Positions 1 through 5,509 of a stretch of 5,509 nucleotides of DNA are shown in pieces. The DNA is from Helicobacteraceae bacterium (GTDB taxonomy: Bacteria; Campylobacterota; Campylobacteria; Campylobacterales; Sulfurimonadaceae). The DNA lies in NCBI GenBank assembly GCA_027084065.1, contig JALWLR010000102.1:1-5509 (forward strand). Direction: 5' to 3'. A program made the translations under genes and the position numbers. The notes under the pieces are model-generated. The model was not told the origin of the DNA. It ran no database searches and saw nothing but the letters and a program-made list of their open reading frames with translations. The first letter of the stretch is position 1. Every line of letters starts with the position of its first letter.

Positions 1-1763
1 CAAGTGAATATACTGCGGATTTATTTAAAGTCGTAACTATAACGCTGCTTGTATCATGGGTGCTCTCTTTGACGATGATTCCGATTTTGGCATATTTCTT
101 CTTGCCAAAACATAAAAAAAGACATACATTTAGCTACAACAATCCCTTTTGTAATACCTATAAAAAACTTTTGACGCTCTCTTTGAAACACAGAGACATG
201 GCTGTTGCAGGCATTGTTTTGCTGTTTGTTTTGGCTTTGCTTGCTTCGAATTTGATCAACAAGAACTTCTTTCCTCCTTCGGAGCAGCCTTCAATGGTCA
301 TTCGTATCACGATGCCGGAGGGAACGGACATTGAAGAGACGCTCAAAAGTGTGAAAGACATGGAGATGTTTTTGAGAGAAAAACAGCCTGAGCTTGTCAA
401 GAACTTTACAAGTTTCGTAGGAAGCGGGGGTCCTCGTTTTTGGATAAACAATACACCCGTCCCCGCTTCTAGCAACTATGCGGAAATACTCGTCAACGCT
501 ACTTCTTTGGATGCCTATAAAGAGCTGCAAAAGCAAATCGCTAATTTTGAGTATAACCATTTCGCGGATGCGGATGTAAGTGTGAAAAAGCTTGACAACG
601 GTCCACCGGTCAAAAGCCCGGTACAAATTCGAATAATCGGAAAAGATATAGACTACATTACGGAACTGTCGAAAAAAATCAAAAACAGGCTTTCGGAGTC
701 GGGACTTGTCTATCATATCTCCGATGACTGGGGTGATAGAACGCCCGTTGTACTTGTCGACATCAATCCATCACTTGCCTATCATGCGGGTGTGAGTTAC
801 AATGATGTCGCACGCTCCTTGCAGACTGCGATCAAAGGACGTGATATATCGGAATTTCGAACCGATACAAAGGCGATTCCTATTACGCTTCGCTCTACCG
901 AATCGATAAACTCCTCCATCAACGCTCTTCGTAATACGCTTATTTTTATACCAGGAAGTGACAAGTCCGTTCCACTAACACAAGTTGCAGATGTAGATGT
1001 TTTGTGGAAGCCGCCTAAAATAGTTCGTTACAACACGGTCCATACCATTACGGTACAGACGGAACTACTTGATGGTGTGACCGCCTTTGACGTGCAGGAG
1101 TTCATCGACCCATATTTGCGTTCTTTGTCTTGGAAAGAGGGGTATCATTTTGAGTATGGCGGTGAAATCGAGAGTTCCAAAAAGGCTCAGGGTGCCATAA
1201 CACAAAAGCTACCGATTGCTATATTGATTATTTTACTGCTTCTTGTTGCGCAGTTCAACTCCTATAAAAGAACACTGCTTATTCTTCTTACTATTCCGCT
1301 TGGAATCATAGGAGTTATATTTGGTTTGCTGCTCACACACTCTTATTTTGGGTTTATGACCTATTTGGGTGTTATCTCGCTTATCGGTATCGTTATAAAC
1401 AATGCCATCATTCTTATAGAGCGTATAGAATACGAAAAGGAGGTTTTGCATAACGATCCAAAGGATGCCATCATCGAAGCGGCACAGCGTCGTATGCGAC
1501 CTATTTTACTTACGACACTCACGACAATCGGAGGTCTTGTTCCGCTTTGGATAAGTGGCGGTCCTTTGTGGGAACCGATGGCTGTAGCCCTTATTTTCGG
1601 TTTGGCGTTTGGAACGGTTTTGACACTGGGAGTCGTTCCGATTTTCTATGCGATTTTGTTTGGTATAAAGTATCCAAAAGATTATAACTATCGCTATCAG
1701 GATGCCTGTATTTACGACGCTCTTCCAAAAGAGGAAGCGGAAGAAGCGAAGAAAAACGATTAG
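1..1763 (+). CDS. RND-family efflux permease, C-terminal half (5' partial)
   Basis: This is the C-terminal 586 codons of an inner-membrane RND pump that exports substrates using the proton gradient, normally with a periplasmic adaptor and an outer-membrane channel. The frame is open from base 3, so the GTG at 60 is internal; family members usually exceed 1000 residues. Counting from base 3, TM6 is near residues 7-34, TM7 near 64-84, followed by FFPPSEQPSM and MPEGT at 89-108. The second periplasmic domain contains GPPVKSPVQIRI at 200-211. TM8-TM12 cover about 402-553, with GIVINNAIILIERI at 462-475 and RRMRPILLTT at 496-505. These motifs fit the multidrug-type branch better than metal-exporting CzcA pumps. 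The position of the AcrB TM10 lysine is Asn466, while the TM11 Arg and Thr appear kept (R497, T504). The tail is rich in Glu and Lys. Substrate cannot be inferred, and no adaptor gene is visible. Confidence 0.93.
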   Translation, partial: SEYTADLFKVVTITLLVSWVLSLTMIPILAYFFLPKHKKRHTFSYNNPFCNTYKKLLTLSLKHRDMAVAGIVLLFVLALLASNLINKNFFPPSEQPSMVIRITMPEGTDIEETLKSVKDMEMFLREKQPELVKNFTSFVGSGGPRFWINNTPVPASSNYAEILVNATSLDAYKELQKQIANFEYNHFADADVSVKKLDNGPPVKSPVQIRIIGKDIDYITELSKKIKNRLSESGLVYHISDDWGDRTPVVLVDINPSLAYHAGVSYNDVARSLQTAIKGRDISEFRTDTKAIPITLRSTESINSSINALRNTLIFIPGSDKSVPLTQVADVDVLWKPPKIVRYNTVHTITVQTELLDGVTAFDVQEFIDPYLRSLSWKEGYHFEYGGEIESSKKAQGAITQKLPIAILIILLLLVAQFNSYKRTLLILLTIPLGIIGVIFGLLLTHSYFGFMTYLGVISLIGIVINNAIILIERIEYEKEVLHNDPKDAIIEAAQRRMRPILLTTLTTIGGLVPLWISGGPLWEPMAVALIFGLAFGTVLTLGVVPIFYAILFGIKYPKDYNYRYQDACIYDALPKEEAEEAKKND

Positions 1764-2503
1764 GTGTTTATCTCCTCTTTGATCGTTTGAGCGAGTGCGC
1801 AGCAACGTTCTATCTTTTGCGTATGCGATGTGGAAGGGTCAAGTAGAATTTCTATAAATGCACTGCCGACTATGACGCCGTCGCTGTGTGCAGCTTTTGC
1901 GCGTGCGGTTTTTGCATTGACACCAAAACCTACATAAACGGGTGTATCTGTCGTGCTGCGAATCATCTCTATAAAGGGTTGGAGATTTTCATCTTTTCCA
2001 CTGCCGGTTATACCCGTATAGGCTACCATGTAGATGAATTTTTTCGCCTTTTTCGTAATGGTTTCTATGCGCTCTTTCGTATCTGTTGGAGCGACAAAGC
2101 TAATGTTTACAAGATCGTTTTGCTCAAAAATCTTTTCATAGCGCAAAGTCTCCTCATAGGGAAGATCAGGTATGATGTAGCCTGCAAGACCAAGTTTTTT
2201 TGAAAGAGGTAGTAGAGCTTGAAGGTTTTGTTGGTAGAAGCTGTTGAAATATCCCATCCATAAAAGGTCACACTCAGGAGCGATCTGCTTTGTTATAGAG
2301 AGAGCGTCGTTGAACTTAAATCCATTTTGTAGTGAGAGTTGATTCGCTTTTTCAATAAGCGGTCCATCTGCTACAGGGTCAGAAAAAGGGATGCCAAGCT
2401 CTAGTGTATCGACGCCGTTTTGCGTCAATGCAAGGGCAAGATCGACGGTAAAGTCTTTATCTGGAAAGGCCGATGTTATGTAGGCTACTAGTTTTTTTGT
2501 CAC
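1760..2503 (-). CDS. trpA: Tryptophan synthase alpha chain
   Basis: TrpA cleaves indole-3-glycerol phosphate to indole and glyceraldehyde-3-phosphate in the cytoplasm and passes indole to TrpB in an alpha-beta-beta-alpha complex. The 247-residue TIM barrel is slightly shorter than the 268-residue enterobacterial form. LELGIPFSDPVADGP carries the catalytic pair E35 and D46, spaced as E49 and D60 are in Salmonella. PDLP at 112-115 holds the Asp at the beta-contact position. Loop 6 is YTGITG at 162-167, with T166 matching Thr183 and Y158 matching Tyr175. Phosphate-binding glycines lie in GFGV (192-195) and VGS (212-214). The start is GTG at 2503, chosen because AAGGAG sits 5 bases upstream and the protein begins at the first barrel strand. 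Its TAA overlaps the convergent RND stop. It is the second gene after the HPt gene; trpB is not in the window. Confidence 0.97.
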   Translation of the reverse strand: MTKKLVAYITSAFPDKDFTVDLALALTQNGVDTLELGIPFSDPVADGPLIEKANQLSLQNGFKFNDALSITKQIAPECDLLWMGYFNSFYQQNLQALLPLSKKLGLAGYIIPDLPYEETLRYEKIFEQNDLVNISFVAPTDTKERIETITKKAKKFIYMVAYTGITGSGKDENLQPFIEMIRSTTDTPVYVGFGVNAKTARAKAAHSDGVIVGSAFIEILLDPSTSHTQKIERCCALAQTIKEEINT

Positions 2504-2508
2504 TGCTG

Positions 2509-2514
2509 CTCCTT
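2509..2514 (-). promoter_or_regulatory. Ribosome binding site of trpA, fused to the HPt stop codon
   Basis: AAGGAG on the minus strand lies 5 bases before the GTG start of trpA. Its first two bases are also the last two of the HPt stop codon, reading TAAGGAG. This fixes the GTG as the start and suggests that a ribosome finishing the HPt gene can restart on trpA. Confidence 0.85.
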
Positions 2515-2914
2515 ATGCGTCTATATCGGGAATTTTTAAAAGGGAGAAGGGTATGGGAGTGAGTTCTCTGTCTGCAAGCAGATCCTGCTGCCATGAAGCG
2601 AACAGGTCGCTAACAGCCAACAGCCAGTTGATAGTGTCGTCGTTGGCGGGTTTGTCTCTTTTTCTCAAGTCGTCAAGAACGTTTTCGACAAAAGCGGCAA
2701 GTTTTTCCATCGGTGCTATTTTTAAAAACCCCGAAGCGGACTTGATGTTGTGAAACACACGAAAAAGCTCTTCGACACTGCGTTTGTACATCTCCTCTTT
2801 TGCCAAGTCGAGTACGAGCAGTTCCATAGAATCGACCATGAGTCCGTAGTGATCGAGAAATTCGTCTACGATTTCAAAGTCGAAATTGCTCTCAAGATCA
2901 CTGCGCACACCCAT
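2513..2914 (-). CDS. Stand-alone HPt (histidine phosphotransfer) domain protein
   Basis: This 133-residue, probably cytoplasmic protein looks like one all-helical HPt domain of the CheA-P1 kind, which carries a phosphoryl group on histidine between a kinase and response-regulator receivers. Residues about 12-40 give the first amphipathic helices (EIVDEFLDHYGLMVDSMELL). The second pair surrounds FHNIKSASGFLKI with candidate phospho-acceptor H55 and K58. A helix follows at about 69-86, then a linker and a last helix near 93-114 (INWLLAVSDLFASWQQDL). There is no kinase, receiver, membrane segment or CheA catalytic core, so its partners must be encoded elsewhere. The Gly that usually follows the motif lysine is Ser59. 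ATG at 2914 has AAGGAG 7 bases upstream and a good promoter just before it. It is the first gene of a unit with trpA. The domain call is fairly sure; the pathway is unknown. Confidence 0.85.
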   Translation of the reverse strand: MGVRSDLESNFDFEIVDEFLDHYGLMVDSMELLVLDLAKEEMYKRSVEELFRVFHNIKSASGFLKIAPMEKLAAFVENVLDDLRKRDKPANDDTINWLLAVSDLFASWQQDLLADRELTPIPFSLLKIPDIDA

Positions 2915-2921
2915 AAAATTT

Positions 2922-2927
2922 CTCCTT
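2922..2927 (-). promoter_or_regulatory. Ribosome binding site of the HPt gene
   Basis: AAGGAG on the minus strand, 7 bases before the ATG at 2914. It is identical to the trpA site and supports that start for the HPt gene. Confidence 0.85.
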
Positions 2928-2937
2928 GATTGTCTAA

Positions 2938-2946
2938 ATTATAGCA
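2938..2946 (-). promoter_or_regulatory. Extended -10 promoter for the HPt-trpA unit
   Basis: The minus strand reads TGC followed by a perfect TATAAT (hexamer at 2943-2938), an ideal extended -10 element for the housekeeping sigma factor. No good TTGACA-like box is found 16-18 bases upstream, which is normal in Campylobacterota, where the -35 region is poorly conserved. Transcription should start near 2930-2932, giving a leader of only about 17 bases. That leaves no room for a trp leader peptide, attenuator or T-box. Confidence 0.75.
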
Positions 2947-2947
2947 C

Positions 2948-2966
2948 TTTTTGGTTAAAATAATAG
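2948..2966 (+). promoter_or_regulatory. Likely promoter of the panB-ruvB-AI-2E unit
   Basis: The plus strand has a T-run followed by TGGT and TAAAAT (2956-2961), resembling the Campylobacterota pattern of a T-rich stretch before a -10 box. The TG lies one base further upstream than the classical extended -10. A start near 2968 would give a leader of about 22 bases. Its -10 box lies within the upstream region of the opposing HPt promoter. The box assignment is by eye, and neighbouring A/T-rich hexamers are possible alternatives. Confidence 0.5.
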
Positions 2967-2989
2967 AAATGAATTGTGATGGATAAGCG

Positions 2990-3781
2990 ATGAAAAAAAA
3001 GATGAACACAGCCACTATCAGGCAATCCAAAGGAAAAGAGCCTTTAGTTATGATAACTGCGTATGATGCGCTTTTTGCCAGACTTTTCGAAGAGTCGGCA
3101 GATATACTGCTAGTAGGTGACAGCCTCAATATGAGTTTTGCGGGAAAAAAAGATACCGTCAGTGCGACACTCGAACAGATGATTTATCATACCGAAGCGG
3201 TTTGTCGCGGCGCATCGAATACGTTTGTTATTTGCGATATGCCGTTTGGAACCTACCCAAACAAAGAAGAAGCGCTTAAAAATGCGATGGAGGTCTACAG
3301 ACGTACGGATGCCGACGCGGTCAAAATAGAAGGAGGTGTCGAAAAAGCGGAAACTATTGCGTATCTACATGCAAACGGTATTGCCGTGTGTGGACACATA
3401 GGACTTTTGCCTCAGGCGGTACGAGGCGAAGGCGGCTACAGAGTCAAAGGCAAGAGCTCAGAGGAGGCACTCGCACTTATGCGCGATGCCAAAGCGGTAG
3501 AAGAGGCAGGAGCCTTTTGTATGGTTGTTGAGGGTGTCAAGTCAGAAATTGCAGAAGAGATAGCACGAAATGTCTCCATTCCCGTCATTGGGATAGGAGC
3601 TGGCAAAGGTGTGGATGGGCAGGTGCTTGTTTTTTCCGATATGCTTGGGCTTTTCGAGGAGTTTACCCCCAAATTTGTCAAGCGTTATATGAGTGGAGCG
3701 GAGCTTGTCAAAGAGGCCGTAAAACAGTATGCCAATGAGGTAAAATCACGACTTTTCCCAAGTGAGGAGCATACCTACTAA
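2990..3781 (+). CDS. panB: 3-methyl-2-oxobutanoate hydroxymethyltransferase (ketopantoate synthase)
   Basis: PanB transfers a hydroxymethyl group from 5,10-methylenetetrahydrofolate to 2-oxoisovalerate, giving ketopantoate, the first committed step towards pantothenate and coenzyme A. The 263-residue length is normal for this cytoplasmic TIM-barrel enzyme. Metal-site residues are visible as D44 in VGDSLNM, D83 in DMPFGTY and E114 in KIEGG. K112, H136 in GHIGLLPQ and the catalytic base E181 in VVEGV also match the E. coli layout, with several numbers nearly or exactly identical. The conserved GIGAGKGVDGQVLVFSDMLG segment is present. The sequence is closer to H. pylori PanB than to the Campylobacter jejuni form, as I recall them. 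ATG at 2990 has only a weak GGA 6 bases upstream; a second in-frame ATG lies at 3002 after an eight-A run, so the true start is uncertain by four codons. The stop TAA shares one base with the ruvB ATG. Confidence 0.96.
   Translation: MKKKMNTATIRQSKGKEPLVMITAYDALFARLFEESADILLVGDSLNMSFAGKKDTVSATLEQMIYHTEAVCRGASNTFVICDMPFGTYPNKEEALKNAMEVYRRTDADAVKIEGGVEKAETIAYLHANGIAVCGHIGLLPQAVRGEGGYRVKGKSSEEALALMRDAKAVEEAGAFCMVVEGVKSEIAEEIARNVSIPVIGIGAGKGVDGQVLVFSDMLGLFEEFTPKFVKRYMSGAELVKEAVKQYANEVKSRLFPSEEHTY
3764..3769 (+). promoter_or_regulatory. Ribosome binding site of ruvB inside panB
   Basis: GAGGAG near the end of panB lies 11 bases before the ruvB ATG, slightly far but usable. The TAATG junction suggests ruvB translation is coupled to panB. 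Confidence 0.6.
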
Positions 3782-4794
3782 TGGAGCAGCGCATAGTTGA
3801 AATAGAAAAATTCGAGGCGGAAGTCTCGGATGAAGCGACACTGCGTCCGACACTTTGGGATGAGTATATTGGACAAGAGCAGATAAAAAAGAATCTCGGT
3901 GTTTTTATTCAAGCGAGTAAAAAACGTAATGAGGCGCTTGATCATGTTCTTTTCTTCGGACCTCCCGGACTTGGAAAAACGACATTGGCACTCATTATAG
4001 CCAATGAAATGAATGCCAACATAAAAGTGACCGCTGCACCGATGATAGAAAAAAGTGGAGACTTGGCGGCTATTTTGACTAACTTGGAGGAGGGGGATAT
4101 TTTGTTTATAGATGAAATTCACAGACTCTCTCCGGCAGTTGAAGAGATCCTTTACTCATCTATGGAGGACTTTCGAATCGACATCATAATAGGCAGCGGA
4201 CCTGCAGCACAGACGGTCAAGATAGACCTGCCGCGTTTTACGCTCATAGGTGCGACGACACGTGCCGGAATGCTTTCCAATCCGCTACGGGATCGTTTCG
4301 GTATGAATTTTCGCATGCAGTTTTATTCGCCTAATGAGCTGGCTTTGATCATTAGCCAGGCAGCGGAAAAACTTGAAAGAGAGATAGAAAACGAGGCAAG
4401 TTTGGAGATTGCACGAAGAAGCAGAGGTACACCGAGAATAGCCCTGCGACTGCTACGCCGTGTTCGCGATTTCAGTGACGTGGCGGATGAAGGGGTAATA
4501 ACGCTTGAACGCACACGCTATGCACTTGATGAGTTGGGCATCAATACGCTTGGTTTTGATGAAATGGATTTACGTCTTTTGCGTTTGCTGGCAAACAACA
4601 AAGGCAAGCCTATGGGACTTAGCACGATTGCTGCTGCTTTGAGTGAAGATGAAGGAACCGTCGAGGATGTCATCGAACCCTATTTGCTTGCAAACGGTTA
4701 TCTTGAGAGAACCGCAAAAGGGCGATGCGCCACATGGAAAACATATGAGATTTTAGGGATGGAAGTACCGCAAACGGAGGGAAGTCTGTTTTGA
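3781..4794 (+). CDS. ruvB: Holliday junction branch-migration helicase, motor subunit
   Basis: RuvB is the AAA+ ATPase ring that, loaded by RuvA, drives branch migration of Holliday junctions in recombinational repair; RuvC then cuts the junction. The 337 residues are full length. RPTLWDEYIGQ opens the core at 22-32. Walker A is GPPGLGKT (60-67) and Walker B is LFIDEIH (108-114). The presensor hairpin that contacts RuvA is near 134-149 (IDIIIGSGPAAQTVKI). Sensor 1 is in GATTRAG (158-164), the arginine finger is R171 in PLRDRFG, and sensor 2 is R220 in GTPRIALRLL. The C-terminal winged-helix domain runs from about 255 and includes EDEGTVEDVIEPYLLANGYL and RTAKGR. No key residue is missing. ATG at 3781 overlaps the panB stop by one base, and the stop overlaps the next gene's start. 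ruvA and ruvC are not in the window. Confidence 0.98.
   Translation: MEQRIVEIEKFEAEVSDEATLRPTLWDEYIGQEQIKKNLGVFIQASKKRNEALDHVLFFGPPGLGKTTLALIIANEMNANIKVTAAPMIEKSGDLAAILTNLEEGDILFIDEIHRLSPAVEEILYSSMEDFRIDIIIGSGPAAQTVKIDLPRFTLIGATTRAGMLSNPLRDRFGMNFRMQFYSPNELALIISQAAEKLEREIENEASLEIARRSRGTPRIALRLLRRVRDFSDVADEGVITLERTRYALDELGINTLGFDEMDLRLLRLLANNKGKPMGLSTIAAALSEDEGTVEDVIEPYLLANGYLERTAKGRCATWKTYEILGMEVPQTEGSLF
4776..4781 (+). promoter_or_regulatory. Ribosome binding site selecting the TTG start of the AI-2E gene
   Basis: GGAGGG at the end of ruvB is a strong Shine-Dalgarno match lying 9 bases before TTG at 4791. With no ATG or GTG in frame near it, this site decides the start of the downstream membrane protein. 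Confidence 0.75.
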
Positions 4795-5509
4795 AACCAC
4801 AATACTTCATTGCAGTTTTGTTCGCTTTTTCTTTGTATTGGATATATCTGCTTTACAAACCATTTTTACTTCCTATGACTATTGCCGCACTTCTTGCCGT
4901 CTCCACATCGACGTTGCATAACTATTTTGAAGAGAAGCTCCATTCGAAAATGGCTGCCGCCGTTGTTTCAAGTACTCTTTTGGCACTTTTATTTTTTGGA
5001 CCTTTTATCTATATTTTAACTACGATTACCTTCGTACTCAAATCCATCGATGTAAATACACTGACCGGTTTTGAAGCGTTTATAAAAGAGAAAATGATCA
5101 ATCCTCCCAATTTTTTGGCATTTTTAAAACCCTATCTTGCAGAAATGATTGAAAATTTCGATATTCAAAGTCTTGCAAGCAAAGCTATTGCACTTACTGG
5201 AAAAGTGGGTGTTTTTAGTGCCGGATTTTTGAAAAACGCTTTTTTGGTCGTTGTCTTTTACTTTTTTGCGCAGTACTACAGCGGTACGATTGTCGCTTTT
5301 CTCAAACGTGTTGTGCAAATGAGCGAATCAGACAGCTCCGTTTTGGCTAAAGAGCTCTCCTCAGTTATGAGTGTCGTTTTTTACTCCATTTTGGCAACAG
5401 CCGCTTTTGAAGGTTTTTTGTTTGGTGTGGCAGTCTCTTTTTTAGGATATGACGGTATCTTTTATGGCATACTGTTTGGGTTTGCTTCGTTAATTCCCGT
5501 AATAGGTGC
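4791..5509 (+). CDS. AI-2E/PerM-family membrane transporter, N-terminal part (3' partial)
   Basis: This polytopic inner-membrane protein is open to the window edge, with 239 complete codons of an expected roughly 340-350. Family members have been linked to autoinducer-2 export (TqsA/YdgG) or to Na+/H+ exchange, but the substrate here cannot be told. Hydrophobic segments lie near residues 5-22, 24-42, 56-83, 141-163 and 193-219, with a sixth beginning near 223. The amphipathic stretch at about 84-138 matches the family's soluble loop between the early and middle helices. The segment from EGFLFGVAVSFLG to GFASLIPVIG (207-239) is the best family signature. The first codon is taken as TTG at 4791, because a strong GGAGGG lies 9 bases upstream and translation begins just before the first membrane helix. 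It overlaps the ruvB stop by 4 bases, indicating co-translation. Family call fairly firm; function unassigned. Confidence 0.88.
   Translation, partial: MKPQYFIAVLFAFSLYWIYLLYKPFLLPMTIAALLAVSTSTLHNYFEEKLHSKMAAAVVSSTLLALLFFGPFIYILTTITFVLKSIDVNTLTGFEAFIKEKMINPPNFLAFLKPYLAEMIENFDIQSLASKAIALTGKVGVFSAGFLKNAFLVVVFYFFAQYYSGTIVAFLKRVVQMSESDSSVLAKELSSVMSVVFYSILATAAFEGFLFGVAVSFLGYDGIFYGILFGFASLIPVIG

Noticed and set aside
60..62. GTG at 60 as the start of the RND gene
   Set aside because: The frame is open to base 3 and the upstream codons (SEYTADLFKVVTITLLVSW) form the first part of a membrane helix that continues past 60; family members are far longer.
158..716. Minus-strand frames inside the RND gene
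   Set aside because: Antisense shadows with no ribosome sites, family motifs or sensible composition.
1728..1780. 8-base inverted repeat (AAAGAGGA / TCCTCTTT) flanking the overlapping stops as a shared terminator
   Set aside because: The loop would be 37 bases, the stem is A/T-rich and no strong U-run follows, so it does not resemble an intrinsic terminator and may be chance.
1886..2203. 105-codon plus-strand frame inside trpA
   Set aside because: It is antisense to a convincing trpA, is unusually rich in Cys and Phe, has no ribosome site I can see and resembles no family I know.
2915..2932. Trp leader peptide, attenuator or T-box ahead of the HPt-trpA unit
   Set aside because: The predicted leader is only about 17 bases and mostly ribosome site, so there is no room for such a structure.
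2942..2956. Sigma-54 type promoter (TAGCAC-N5-GGTT) before panB
   Set aside because: The invariant GG of the -24 element and GC of the -12 element are both broken, and a housekeeping-type -10 explains the region better.
2866..3129. 87-codon minus-strand frame across the HPt/panB gap
   Set aside because: It overlaps the panB start, the intergenic promoters and the HPt start in another frame, and its hydrophobic part is just the reverse complement of A-rich panB and promoter sequence.
3436..4514. Minus-strand frames inside panB and ruvB
   Set aside because: Rich in Ser, Thr and Arg, as expected from reading conserved genes backwards; both sense genes are intact and well supported.
5124..5318. 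64-codon minus-strand frame in the AI-2E gene
   Set aside because: Antisense to a clear membrane-protein frame, with no start signal or recognisable domain.

Overview
The window looks like an ordinary chromosomal segment from a member of the Campylobacterota (formerly Epsilonproteobacteria). The PanB and RuvB proteins closely resemble the Helicobacter pylori forms as I remember them, and panB followed directly by ruvB is an arrangement I also recall from H. pylori. Moderate GC by eye, strong AAGGAG ribosome sites and little intergenic DNA suggest a free-living sulfur-oxidizer-type member (Sulfurimonas, Sulfuricurvum or Sulfurovum-like) rather than an AT-rich host-associated one. That genus-level guess is inference.

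Layout. (1) Bases 1-1763, plus strand: the C-terminal half of an RND-family inner-membrane efflux permease, whose start lies before the window. (2) Bases 2914-1760, minus strand: a two-gene unit, first a stand-alone histidine-phosphotransfer (HPt) protein of the CheA-P1 type, then trpA (tryptophan synthase alpha chain). trpA converges on the RND gene and their stop codons overlap. (3) Bases 2915-2989: the only real intergenic gap, 75 bases, which holds the start signals of both divergent units. (4) Bases 2990-5509, plus strand: panB (ketopantoate synthesis), ruvB (Holliday-junction helicase motor) and the first 239 codons of an AI-2E/PerM-type membrane protein. The three are joined by 1-base and 4-base overlaps and are very probably one operon. 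The last gene begins with TTG and runs off the right edge.

The genes do not form one pathway. They combine efflux, amino-acid and vitamin synthesis, DNA repair and an orphan phosphorelay domain, packed very tightly. I see no RNA genes, mobile elements, CRISPR arrays or convincing intrinsic terminators, and no stretch over 300 bases lacks a gene. I did not find a clear new biological system. The points most worth a second look are the orphan HPt gene placed ahead of trpA and the overlapping divergent promoters in the 75-base gap.
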